DNA of 40,449 nucleotides from Spirochaetia bacterium (GTDB lineage Bacteria; Spirochaetota; Leptospiria; Leptospirales; Leptonemataceae). The notes under the pieces were generated by a model. The model was not told where the DNA came from and ran no database searches. It was given only the letters and a program-made list of their open reading frames with translations. Both the position numbers and the translations under genes were made by a program. Below are positions 24,869 to 32,198 of this stretch, piece after piece (position 1 is the first letter of the stretch; each line of letters starts with the position of its first letter). The stretch is from NCBI GenBank assembly GCA_021413825.1, contig JAIOPQ010000067.1:1-40449 (forward strand), written 5' to 3'.

Positions 24869-25664
24869 CGAATCTTCGGCCTGTGCAGGCGAATCCAACC
24901 AAACCTGGAATTCTTCCCTGTACGATAGTTCGCACAATTTCGTTTCTAAACTTGGAGCGCCTCTCCTTTCTCTCCTGGCCCCGGGCGGGACGGAATCCAT
25001 TCTGGATTTAGGCTGTGGTACGGGTGATCTAACATTTGAGATCGCAACGAAAGCCAAACGGGTTATAGGCGTTGATCAATCCCTTGCGATGATTGAAGCC
25101 GCAAAACGGAAGTACCCACAAATAGAGTTTAGCTGCGTTGATGCGCTCGATCTGGATTTTGAAGCATCCCTGGATGCGGTCTTTTCAAATGCTGTATTGC
25201 ATTGGATACAGGACCAGAAGAAATTATCGAATATCCTCTTCAGAGCCTTGAAGCCAGGAGGAAGACTGGTAGTTGAATTCGGAGGCAAAGGAAATAATCA
25301 ATCGACGCTCGATGCGCTTCGCTCTGTTCTGAGAGAAAATCGGTATTTTGAAAACGCGAATATTGACTTCTGGTTCTATCCGTCGATTGGCGAATATGCA
25401 AGCATCCTCGAAGAATCCGGCTTTCTTGTATCCCGCTGCGAACATTTTGACAGACCCACAAGACTATCCGGAGTTGATGGAATGAAAGACTGGTTTCGCA
25501 TGTTTGGAGAAAATTTCTTTGTTAATATCCCGGAAGCGGAAAAAGAACGTATGCTCGATCAGATTCAAGATCGTCTGAGACCACAACAATATTGCGAAGA
25601 CGCATGGTTTGCGGATTACAAGCGGATTCGAGTTGTTGCGAGCAAACCGCGAGGGAGCATCTAA
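24849..25664 (+). CDS. Class I SAM-dependent methyltransferase, trans-aconitate-methyltransferase-like
   Basis: This 271-residue methyltransferase has motif I ILDLGCGTGD (51-60), an acidic post-I strand VIGVDQS, FSNAVLHWI as the motif II region, and LKPGGRLVVEFGGKGN after it. The layout, including NAVLHW and FGGKGN, resembles trans-aconitate 2-methyltransferase and related carboxylate methyltransferases. It overlaps leuD by 20 bases and its TAA overlaps the next ATG, so it belongs to the leu operon. This raises the possibility that it methylates a leucine-pathway or aconitate-like acid, as yeast Tmt1 does with isopropylmalate. A different small-molecule substrate cannot be excluded. Confidence 0.82.
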   Translation: MLLKQNNESSACAGESNQTWNSSLYDSSHNFVSKLGAPLLSLLAPGGTESILDLGCGTGDLTFEIATKAKRVIGVDQSLAMIEAAKRKYPQIEFSCVDALDLDFEASLDAVFSNAVLHWIQDQKKLSNILFRALKPGGRLVVEFGGKGNNQSTLDALRSVLRENRYFENANIDFWFYPSIGEYASILEESGFLVSRCEHFDRPTRLSGVDGMKDWFRMFGENFFVNIPEAEKERMLDQIQDRLRPQQYCEDAWFADYKRIRVVASKPRGSI

Positions 25665-26158
25665 TGGACACAGTCTATCTCATTCTTGCGGGAATCGTAT
25701 CTGGAATCCTGGCCGGGCTTCTTGGTGTAGGCGGAGGAGCGTTGCTCGTTCCTGTGCTCGTAATCCTTGGACGGACGCCACATCTTGCAATTGGAACCAG
25801 TTCGCTCGCAATGGTAGTTACTTCAATCTCTGGAAGTTATCAAAACTGGCGCTCAGGCGGACTCGATAAGGCACGCGTGCTTCCCCTCGGAATATTTGCA
25901 GTAATTGGTGCACAGATTGGACCGATCATTGCAAATCTGCTTGAACCGCGTGCCCTTGAAGTTGCGTTCGCTTGCTTACTGCTCTTCTCTTTGTATTTAA
26001 CATATCTCAGACGAAAACTCGCGTGGATTGGCGGGCGCGCAAATGGGAACCAGATTCCTGCCAAAGCTCCCGGAGAGAGTAATCGTTGTTCTGTTTGTCA
26101 CGCTCAGCCTGTCCCTGGCCGTAATTCTACTTCTGGGCCTCCGACGTTGAGCCGCTAA
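25664..26158 (+). CDS. TauE/SafE-family membrane protein, half-size, 3' end probably frameshifted
   Basis: Residues 1-120 are a TauE/SafE half-domain: LAGIVSGILAGLLGVGGGALLVPVLV, then GTSSLAMVVTSISGSYQNW, then two more helices. The family exports sulfite, sulfonates or similar anions, and full members have two such halves (about 250 residues). In the main frame the last 40 residues (ANGNQIPAKAPGESNRC onward) are polar and unlike a membrane protein. From 26043 the +1 frame encodes a 35-residue segment with a clear transmembrane helix (VIVVLFVTLSLSLAVILLL) ending at TGA 26148-26150. An indel near 26020-26045 is likely. The start is the ATG overlapping the methyltransferase stop (TAATG). Confidence 0.7.
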   Translation: MDTVYLILAGIVSGILAGLLGVGGGALLVPVLVILGRTPHLAIGTSSLAMVVTSISGSYQNWRSGGLDKARVLPLGIFAVIGAQIGPIIANLLEPRALEVAFACLLLFSLYLTYLRRKLAWIGGRANGNQIPAKAPGESNRCSVCHAQPVPGRNSTSGPPTLSR

Positions 26159-26928
26159 TCGCCGCGTAGATCACCCACCGGTGGACGCCGATCTGCTGTG
26201 GGTGAGAATTTCTTCCTGGAAATAAAATGCTGAATTTCTGGGACTAGTTCGGCGAACTTCACGTACATCTCATCGTGCGTCATTTGAATGTAAATGCAAT
26301 CGTCTGCCTTCTGTCCAAAAGCAGTTGGACTAAAATCGAACGGACCCATTGCGTTGGCTTCGTTTGCAAAATACCGCAAAAGCGACGTAGGTCTAGACTC
26401 AACCAGTAAACCAACACGTATGCCGTCTAACGTCATTGCGGGATATGAAGCCTTTGCCAGATCAAATACCGGTAGACCGTAAACAATTCGCGTTGGAATC
26501 GAAAGATTCTCCGCGGCAAGCCGAGGGGCGCGTTCCTGGTAGGGGCTGCGGTCATAAATAATTCCCCGTAGATTCTGGATCGAGTGAGTTTCCAGATAGG
26601 GATTGAGCGTCCACGCTCCAGCAATGAATGCAAAAACGTACAGCTCATTGTACTCGCGAAGAGCATGAGCATCTATGAACTCTCCCAACCGATCTTGCGA
26701 GGCTTTGAGTCCATCCCGGTCCACATAATCGGCCACAAAGAGATCTACCCCATTGGCTTTGAAAATGCTAACAGTCGCGCGCATCGCCGATTCGCCATTG
26801 CCATTATACCCAAACCCAGGCAGAACCAGGAGAGCTGCCTCCTTGCGATTTGCCTGCGTGGGAAGTATGGATCTATTACATGAAACCAGAAAAAAAATCG
26901 TGCATATAACTAGAATGCGAGGTAACAT
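26155..26928 (-). CDS. Lipoprotein with degenerate alpha/beta-hydrolase fold, unknown function
   Basis: This roughly 257-residue protein has a signal of the form IFFLVSC, so it is likely lipidated. The mature part resembles an alpha/beta-hydrolase: LLVLPGFGYNGNGESAM, where other members have the oxyanion loop, a segment VFAFIAGAW where the GxSxG elbow would be, and a THDEMY segment near the C-terminus. No Ser is present at the elbow, so hydrolase activity is doubtful. I do not recognise a named family. The start at 26928 gives a clean signal peptide and sits six bases after a strong -10 element; the longer frame to 26976 would overlap the promoter. It overlaps the convergent TauE-like frame by four bases. 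Confidence 0.65.
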   Translation of the reverse strand: MLPRILVICTIFFLVSCNRSILPTQANRKEAALLVLPGFGYNGNGESAMRATVSIFKANGVDLFVADYVDRDGLKASQDRLGEFIDAHALREYNELYVFAFIAGAWTLNPYLETHSIQNLRGIIYDRSPYQERAPRLAAENLSIPTRIVYGLPVFDLAKASYPAMTLDGIRVGLLVESRPTSLLRYFANEANAMGPFDFSPTAFGQKADDCIYIQMTHDEMYVKFAELVPEIQHFISRKKFSPTADRRPPVGDLRGD

Positions 26929-26934
26929 AAGTCG

Positions 26935-26962
26935 ATTATACTTCGCGGATTTTTCTCGACAA
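26935..26962 (-). promoter_or_regulatory. Promoter suggesting a leaderless mRNA
   Basis: On the minus strand TTGTCG (26962-26957) and a perfect TATAAT (26940-26935) are 16 bases apart. Only six bases separate the -10 from the ATG at 26928, so transcription would start at or next to the initiation codon. There is no Shine-Dalgarno. Confidence 0.6.
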
Positions 26963-26989
26963 TTAGGATTCAACATGAAATAAAAACGG

Positions 26990-27592
26990 ATGCCCAGCGT
27001 TTACCAGCTCAAACCTGCGTTTCAAAATCTACTTCGACCAATTACAAAGGGTCTAGCAAGAATCGGAGTTAGTGCCAACCAGGTCACCGTCGCAGCTGTG
27101 CTGATTTCGGGAACCGCGGCAGGGTTGATTGTTTTTCATTCACCTGCAATCTGGACTTTCTTCCTGGTTCCTGGCGTCCTTTTTCTGCGAATGGCATTGA
27201 ATGCTATCGACGGAATGCTGGCACGCGAACACAACATGAAGACCGGGCTTGGCACATTCCTAAACGAGCTGGGTGACGTCTTTTCAGATAGTATGCTTTA
27301 CTTAGCATTTGCCTGGTTTCCTGGAATTCCAATCTGGCCACTGTTTGGAGTCGTGTTGTTATCTGTAATTTCGGAAATGACAGGTGTAGTAGCAATTCAG
27401 GCAGGAGCAGATCGTCGCTATGACGGCCCAATGGGTAAGAGCGATCGTGCAGTACTGTTTGGCGGAATTGCTCTAGCACTTGGTTTTGGAATTCCAACTG
27501 GGCCATGGCAACTGTGGGTCTTAATTGGATCGAATCTGCTTCTACTTGTGACCATCGTCAATCGAGTCCATCGAGCTTTAAAGCAAGCATGA
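26990..27592 (+). CDS. ynbA: CDP-alcohol phosphatidyltransferase family protein, YnbA-like
   Basis: This 200-residue integral membrane protein has about five hydrophobic spans and the CDP-alcohol phosphotransferase motif. Against the consensus with four Asp (DxxDGxxAR-x8-GxxxDxxxD), the sequence reads NAIDGMLAR and later GTFLN and GDVFSD-type spacing, so the first and third Asp positions are Asn while the second and fourth are Asp. It would join a CDP-linked lipid to an alcohol. It is coupled by an ATGA overlap to a CdsA-like gene, the same pairing as E. coli ynbA-ynbB. The Asn substitutions may be normal for this subfamily; I cannot verify this. The symbol is by similarity. Confidence 0.78.
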   Translation: MPSVYQLKPAFQNLLRPITKGLARIGVSANQVTVAAVLISGTAAGLIVFHSPAIWTFFLVPGVLFLRMALNAIDGMLAREHNMKTGLGTFLNELGDVFSDSMLYLAFAWFPGIPIWPLFGVVLLSVISEMTGVVAIQAGADRRYDGPMGKSDRAVLFGGIALALGFGIPTGPWQLWVLIGSNLLLLVTIVNRVHRALKQA

Positions 27593-28530
27593 AATATTTA
27601 CACGTTAAGCCCAATGTCCTCTACGGATTCGGTGGTGTATTCGCTCTGCTACTGATAGCCACAGCAATCGTAATCGCTCTGCGTCTGATCAACAGAGGCA
27701 AAGATTACACTGAGCTAACGCTACGTATTAAGAGCTGGTGGGCCATGATAGCCCTCTTGTTCCTGGCATTGGCAACCAATGAGACAATTACGCTTATCTT
27801 TTTTGCCACCGTGAGTTTTCTTGCTCTAAAAGAATTTCTCTCGCTTATTCCTACACGTCGTGCTGATAGGCGCGTACTGCTGGTTGCTTTTCTGTGCATT
27901 CCAATCCAGTATCTGCTCGTTTACATATCTTGGTACGGCGTGTTTATTATTTTGATTCCTGTTTACGCGTTTCTATTTCTTCCACTCTGCATGGTTACCA
28001 TTGGTGAAACACAGGGATTCTTGCGGGCCGTTGGAACCTTGCACTGGGGACTGATGACGACCGTATTCTGCGTGAGTCATGGAGCCTATCTGCTTGCCCT
28101 TCCGGAAGAAGGAAATCCGGTTGGAGGCGGAGTGGGCCTTGTGCTATTTTTGCTTTTCCTAACTCAGTTAAACGATGTTGCACAGTTCATCTGGGGCAAG
28201 GCCCTGGGTCGCCACAAAATCACTCCGCGCGTCAGCCCAAATAAAACGTGGGAAGGATTCCTGGGCGGCGTTGCAACTACTACGGGTGCCGCCTGGCTGA
28301 TTGCACCGTATCTTACGCCAATTCCACATCCTTACTCGCTAGCATTTGGCGCAGCTATTGGAGTGGCCGGATTCTTTGGCGATGTTACGATTTCCGCTCT
28401 CAAACGCGATCTACAAGTAAAAGACAGCGGTGATTTACTTCCGGGGCACGGCGGAATTCTCGATAGAATCGATAGCCTGCTATTTACAGCACCGCTGTTC
28501 TTTCATCTGGTTTACTGGCGATACTACTGA
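27589..28530 (+). CDS. ynbB: CDP-diglyceride synthase family protein, CdsA/YnbB-like
   Basis: This 313-residue polytopic membrane protein would form CDP-diacylglycerol from CTP and phosphatidic acid. Its C-terminal signature SALKRDLQVKDSGDLLPGHGG, continuing ILDRIDS, matches the CdsA pattern fully, including the KD and HGGxxDR residues. About eight hydrophobic spans are seen. It starts within the YnbA-like stop (ATGA), so the two products are made together, which suggests that YnbB makes or supplies the CDP-lipid used by YnbA. An acyltransferase follows 12 bases later. It could be a paralogue of the housekeeping cdsA rather than cdsA itself. Confidence 0.85.
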   Translation: MKYLHVKPNVLYGFGGVFALLLIATAIVIALRLINRGKDYTELTLRIKSWWAMIALLFLALATNETITLIFFATVSFLALKEFLSLIPTRRADRRVLLVAFLCIPIQYLLVYISWYGVFIILIPVYAFLFLPLCMVTIGETQGFLRAVGTLHWGLMTTVFCVSHGAYLLALPEEGNPVGGGVGLVLFLLFLTQLNDVAQFIWGKALGRHKITPRVSPNKTWEGFLGGVATTTGAAWLIAPYLTPIPHPYSLAFGAAIGVAGFFGDVTISALKRDLQVKDSGDLLPGHGGILDRIDSLLFTAPLFFHLVYWRYY

Positions 28531-28542
28531 TAGACAAACAGC

Positions 28543-29193
28543 ATGATTCAAACAATCGCACGATTCGTCTTTTTTAATTTTGTAATCCGGCCGGTGGTCC
28601 ATATTTATCTGGGCGTGCGAATCAAACATCGCGACCGTCTGCCTGTAAAGGGACCGGCTATCATCGCTGCCAATCACAACTCGCACCTGGATGCTATGGT
28701 TTTACTTACTATTTTTGGGCGGCGAATTTCACGAAAGCTCAGACCAGTTGCTGCCGCAGATTACTTCTTGCGGAATCGGGTTTTGGCCTGGTTTGCTCTA
28801 AAAGTTATCGGGATCATTCCTCTCTCCAGAAACGTTCGTGCAGGCTCAACCGATCCGCTTGAATTGTGCCATCAGGCTTTAAAGAACCGCGACATTCTGA
28901 TTATCTTTCCTGAGGGCTCACGCGGTGAGGCAGAACGCCTTTCGCGCTTCAAGAGTGGGATTGCACATCTTGCAAAGAAGCATCCCTACGTTCCGGTGAT
29001 TCCAGTTTTTCTGCACGGACTCGGCAAGGCTCTACCCAAGGGAGAATTTTTGATCGTTCCATTCTATGTAGATGTAGTAGTGGGCGAACCTATTTTTGGT
29101 GAAACATTTCCAGATAAAAACAATTTTATGGACGCACTTGAAAAAGGAATGAGCGAACTTGCAACCGAGATCAAAGTTCCAGAATGGGATTAG
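28543..29193 (+). CDS. 1-acyl-sn-glycerol-3-phosphate acyltransferase (PlsC family)
   Basis: This 216-residue acyltransferase has the canonical PlsC motifs: NHNSHLD (His-x4-Asp) near residue 44, a conserved central segment around LSRNVRAG, and FPEGSRG near residue 122. VPVIPVFLHG is the motif IV region. It would add a second acyl chain to lysophosphatidic acid to give phosphatidic acid, the substrate of the CdsA-like protein encoded just upstream. That order (acyltransferase, CDP-DAG synthase, CDP-alcohol transferase) fits one pathway. An N-terminal hydrophobic helix anchors it to the membrane. It converges with a methyltransferase gene. Confidence 0.9.
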   Translation: MIQTIARFVFFNFVIRPVVHIYLGVRIKHRDRLPVKGPAIIAANHNSHLDAMVLLTIFGRRISRKLRPVAAADYFLRNRVLAWFALKVIGIIPLSRNVRAGSTDPLELCHQALKNRDILIIFPEGSRGEAERLSRFKSGIAHLAKKHPYVPVIPVFLHGLGKALPKGEFLIVPFYVDVVVGEPIFGETFPDKNNFMDALEKGMSELATEIKVPEWD

Positions 29194-29226
29194 AGTCTAC
29201 TCGACGAGCATTCGCTGGGCTTACGC

Positions 29227-30036
29227 TTACTTCTTTTCACGTCCCTTAGCCGGATTCTGTGGGCTTCCATAGAACGGAGTCTCAAGGAAATTTTCATCTC
29301 CGCGTAAACAATCGAGAAAGTCTCCTTTCTTTTCCGTGCGCTGAAGATTGAAGAAAGCGCCCCAGGCCAGCGTTGGAAAAATTCGTGCGAGTGGTTTTGC
29401 GAGAAATGGAGGCAGCGGATAGAAGTTTGATCCACGAAATGCAGTGAGCTTGAAGAATCCGCCTTGTTCTGCAAATTTCTTGAAATCGGGCTTAGTAAAT
29501 CCGCGCACATGCGCGCTCAGACTCTGTTGGGCTGTGGGTTGCTCCCCAAACAACAGCAGGAGTCGATTGTGAAAGCTTGCCAGATTTGGAACTCCAACGA
29601 GGAAACGACCGCCCGGTTTTACCAGTCGTGCAGCCTCTGCCATTATCCAGAAAATTTCCTTAGTATGCTCTAGAACCTGATTGGAAACAAGTATGTCGAC
29701 GGAAGAATTCTTCCCGGGAAAGACATCACGCTCAAGGTCTACGGCATACGTTGTGATTCCCAGCGACTTACATTCCTTTTGATAATCAATAAAGTTCTCA
29801 ATCCCTTCCAGTTTCCATTTGATTGAAGGCTGAATCGCGACCGCTGCATTCTTTATATTGACAATGTCCGTTCCGTGGCCACATCCAATGTCATAAACAG
29901 AAACAGCTGAAGATGATTTCCCTTTGAAAAGCGCGACTGCGTGTTCAGAACCCCAATCTTTCAGAATGTCGCGGCCATAGTTCAAGTATTCAGTGCCCTT
30001 TTTTAGATTTACAAAGAAACGACGAAGACCTGACAT
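29227..30036 (-). CDS. Class I SAM-dependent methyltransferase
   Basis: This roughly 269-residue methyltransferase has motif I VYDIGCGHGTD, a second acidic strand near GIENFIDYQ, VDILVSNQVLEHT as the motif II region, and LVKPGGRFLVGVPNL. The NQVLEH and VPN features are common in the Methyltransf_11/23 type, which often acts on quinones, lipids or sugars. The C-terminal part has a proline-rich LPPFLAKPLARIFP stretch. ATG 30045 is an alternative start three codons upstream; neither has a strong ribosome binding site. Its substrate is unknown, but it sits between two acyltransferase/SDR groups, so a lipid or headgroup is plausible. E. coli YnbC, next to ynbAB, also contains a methyltransferase part. 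Confidence 0.8.
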   Translation of the reverse strand: MSGLRRFFVNLKKGTEYLNYGRDILKDWGSEHAVALFKGKSSSAVSVYDIGCGHGTDIVNIKNAAVAIQPSIKWKLEGIENFIDYQKECKSLGITTYAVDLERDVFPGKNSSVDILVSNQVLEHTKEIFWIMAEAARLVKPGGRFLVGVPNLASFHNRLLLLFGEQPTAQQSLSAHVRGFTKPDFKKFAEQGGFFKLTAFRGSNFYPLPPFLAKPLARIFPTLAWGAFFNLQRTEKKGDFLDCLRGDENFLETPFYGSPQNPAKGREKK

Positions 30037-30047
30037 ACATCGCATAA

Positions 30048-30060
30048 CTGCGCGACGCAG
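30048..30060. promoter_or_regulatory. Short palindrome between divergent methyltransferase and SDR genes
   Basis: CTGCG (30048-30052) and CGCAG (30056-30060) are exact inverted repeats around CGA, in a gap of about 40 bases between two divergent start codons. It could serve as an operator for both. The arms are short, so this is weak evidence. Confidence 0.3.
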
Positions 30061-30080
30061 AGCGCCGTCAAATTGAATCC

Positions 30081-30887
30081 ATGGACATCAAAGGGAAAAA
30101 CGTTCTAATCACTGGAGCCTCCAGTGGAATCGGTGCTGCTGCTGCAATCGAAGCTGCAAGCCGGGGTGCCTTTCCTATCCTTGTGGCCAGACGCAGGAAC
30201 GAACTGGAGCGCATTGCAGCAATGATCCAGAATAACACAGGCAGGCTTCCGCTCTTCCAAAATTGCGACATCACTGAAAAATCAGATCGCTCAGCTCTGA
30301 TTGAATGGCTTGAAAAGGAAATCGAATCGCTGCCGCTTCTGATCAATAATGCTGGAATCACAGCCCATGGCAGATTTGACAAAACCAGACCAGAAGTACT
30401 CGAACGCACAATGCAGGTAAATTTCTTTGCTCCCGTTTTTCTAACGCAGGAAATCTTACCGCTCATGCGAAAGGCTGAAGGCAAAAAGAAAATCGTACTG
30501 GTTTCAACCCCGTCTGCATTGCATGGAGTCCCTGGACGATTTGCCTATAGTGCGAGTAAAGCCGCCGGTCATGCCTGGATTGAGACCATTCGAATTGAGC
30601 TCAAAGAAGAAGGTTTTGACACCTTGCTCTTCTGCCCCGGCTATACTACCACAGCGCTCCGTACCAGTGGGCTGGCTGGAGACGGGTCCACCCTGGAAGA
30701 AGAACAGGCCAGTGGCGCCCGCACACCAGAAGATGTTGCGAAATTGCTACTCACCAGTGTGCGCAAAGATGATCGGATATCGTTCACAAACGCAGCCGGC
30801 CGGTATCTGTACTACATGCGCACGATGGCGCCCGGGACTCTGGAAAATGCGCTTGGAAAAAAACTAAAAAAAGACTTTCAAAAGTAA
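30081..30887 (+). CDS. Short-chain dehydrogenase/reductase (classical SDR)
   Basis: This 268-residue SDR has the cofactor motif TGASSGIG (11-18), NNAG (89-92), a Ser at 142-145, and the catalytic Tyr156 and Lys160 (YSASK). The basic RRR at 37-39 after the second strand suggests NADP(H). The substrate is unknown. Many such SDRs act on lipid or ketoacyl compounds, and the next gene, 27 bases downstream, encodes an acyltransferase-like protein. It is divergent from a methyltransferase. Its C-terminus is rich in Lys (KKLKKDFQK) and may touch the membrane surface. Confidence 0.85.
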   Translation: MDIKGKNVLITGASSGIGAAAAIEAASRGAFPILVARRRNELERIAAMIQNNTGRLPLFQNCDITEKSDRSALIEWLEKEIESLPLLINNAGITAHGRFDKTRPEVLERTMQVNFFAPVFLTQEILPLMRKAEGKKKIVLVSTPSALHGVPGRFAYSASKAAGHAWIETIRIELKEEGFDTLLFCPGYTTTALRTSGLAGDGSTLEEEQASGARTPEDVAKLLLTSVRKDDRISFTNAAGRYLYYMRTMAPGTLENALGKKLKKDFQK

Positions 30888-30914
30888 AGTACACCTGTCT
30901 TTTTTCCATCGCAG

Positions 30915-32168
30915 ATGCAGCCTTTTATCCCGCCCGCTTTTAACCTCCCCATTGCCTGGGCTGTGGACTTCACTTTACCACTTTTGCTCAAGCAAGTTCA
31001 GAATCTTGACGGAGTAGTAATCAAACCAGACGATGTGAAGCTACTTCGCAGTGTTCGTAATGATCGTTTACTCTACTTCAGCAATCACCCTACAAACTCT
31101 GAACCTCCAGTTGCCTATCATGTTGCAAAAACCATGGGCACGCGTTTCAACTTCATGGCCGCACGTCAGATTTTCGATTGGGGCGGGGGAGTTGTGGGTC
31201 GACTCATTCAAAGCATTGGAGCGTTTTCAATTCTTGCAGGTGCCGCAGATCGAGAATCGATTAAAACAGCACGCGCATTGCTCAGCCGGGAGCGCGGCAA
31301 GCTCGTAGTATTTCCGGAAGGGGAACCAACCAGCGGCGAAAACGACAATCTCCTTCCTTTTCAACCAGGAATTGCCCAGCTTGGAATCTGGGCTCTGGAA
31401 GACGCAAGAAAGACTGATCCAACTGCAGACATCACAATACTACCAACGTTCGTAAAATATGTAATGACTGGAACTGACGCACATCTTCGCGCTGATCTTC
31501 ATAATTCAATTAAACAGATTGAATCAAAACTTGGAATTGATCCTGGAAATCGAAATCTACTCAGGCGATTCCTGGCTGCAGGTAGAGTCATGCTTGAGCA
31601 AGCGGAGAAGGATTATCAGGTTCCAACTGCATCTGAAAAGGATTATGACTATCGCGTTGGCCGCGTGCGTCATATGATTCTGGACAATGTTGCCGAGCGC
31701 CTGGGCTTAACTTCGTATGATCGCAAGAGCGACGCAATTGTCAAACTCCGGCATCTACTTGCTGTTATTGAAATGATATCAGTAAAATTCCCGGATCCAC
31801 GGCTTCCCAATCCATCACCTTCTGACCTGACCTGGGCCCAGCGTGAATGCCAGAAGGCGTATGATTTCATTGTAATCAAGCCAGAGTATCTATTGTCCAG
31901 ACCTACTCCTGAACGATTCTATGAATGGGTTGCGCGACTCGAAACGTTTGTATTTGGAACAACCAATCCGCGCGCTCGGATCGCTCATGTGTTTTTTGCA
32001 AGCCCGTTCAAACTGAGCGAATATTACGTGGACTATAAGAAAGAGAAAAAGGTTACAGTGGAACGACTCACTGCAAGACTTAGGAGCGACACTCAGGCAC
32101 TACTAGATCATGCCCTTCCCCTCACTGAACCGCTGGTGCGCCCTTACGATATTGGTGATACGCCCTGA
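30915..32168 (+). CDS. PlsC-like acyltransferase, long form
   Basis: This 417-residue protein has an acyltransferase core near the N-terminus. Motif I reads SNHPTNSEP, with Glu in place of the usual Asp after His, and VFPEGEPTSG near residue 132 is motif III. The remaining 270 residues are helical and do not resemble a domain that I know. The acyl acceptor is unknown; the changed HxxxxD box argues against a standard glycerolipid acyltransferase. The start ATG lacks a Shine-Dalgarno. It probably forms an operon with the upstream SDR and the unrecognised downstream gene. Confidence 0.75.
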   Translation: MQPFIPPAFNLPIAWAVDFTLPLLLKQVQNLDGVVIKPDDVKLLRSVRNDRLLYFSNHPTNSEPPVAYHVAKTMGTRFNFMAARQIFDWGGGVVGRLIQSIGAFSILAGAADRESIKTARALLSRERGKLVVFPEGEPTSGENDNLLPFQPGIAQLGIWALEDARKTDPTADITILPTFVKYVMTGTDAHLRADLHNSIKQIESKLGIDPGNRNLLRRFLAAGRVMLEQAEKDYQVPTASEKDYDYRVGRVRHMILDNVAERLGLTSYDRKSDAIVKLRHLLAVIEMISVKFPDPRLPNPSPSDLTWAQRECQKAYDFIVIKPEYLLSRPTPERFYEWVARLETFVFGTTNPRARIAHVFFASPFKLSEYYVDYKKEKKVTVERLTARLRSDTQALLDHALPLTEPLVRPYDIGDTP

Positions 32169-32198
32169 TTGATTTAAAGTGCCCCGTTAAGGTGCCCC

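Noticed and set aside
29190..29510. Minus-strand open frame of 106 codons at the 3' end of the methyltransferase.
   Set aside because: It is an out-of-frame shadow of the real methyltransferase with no recognisable features.
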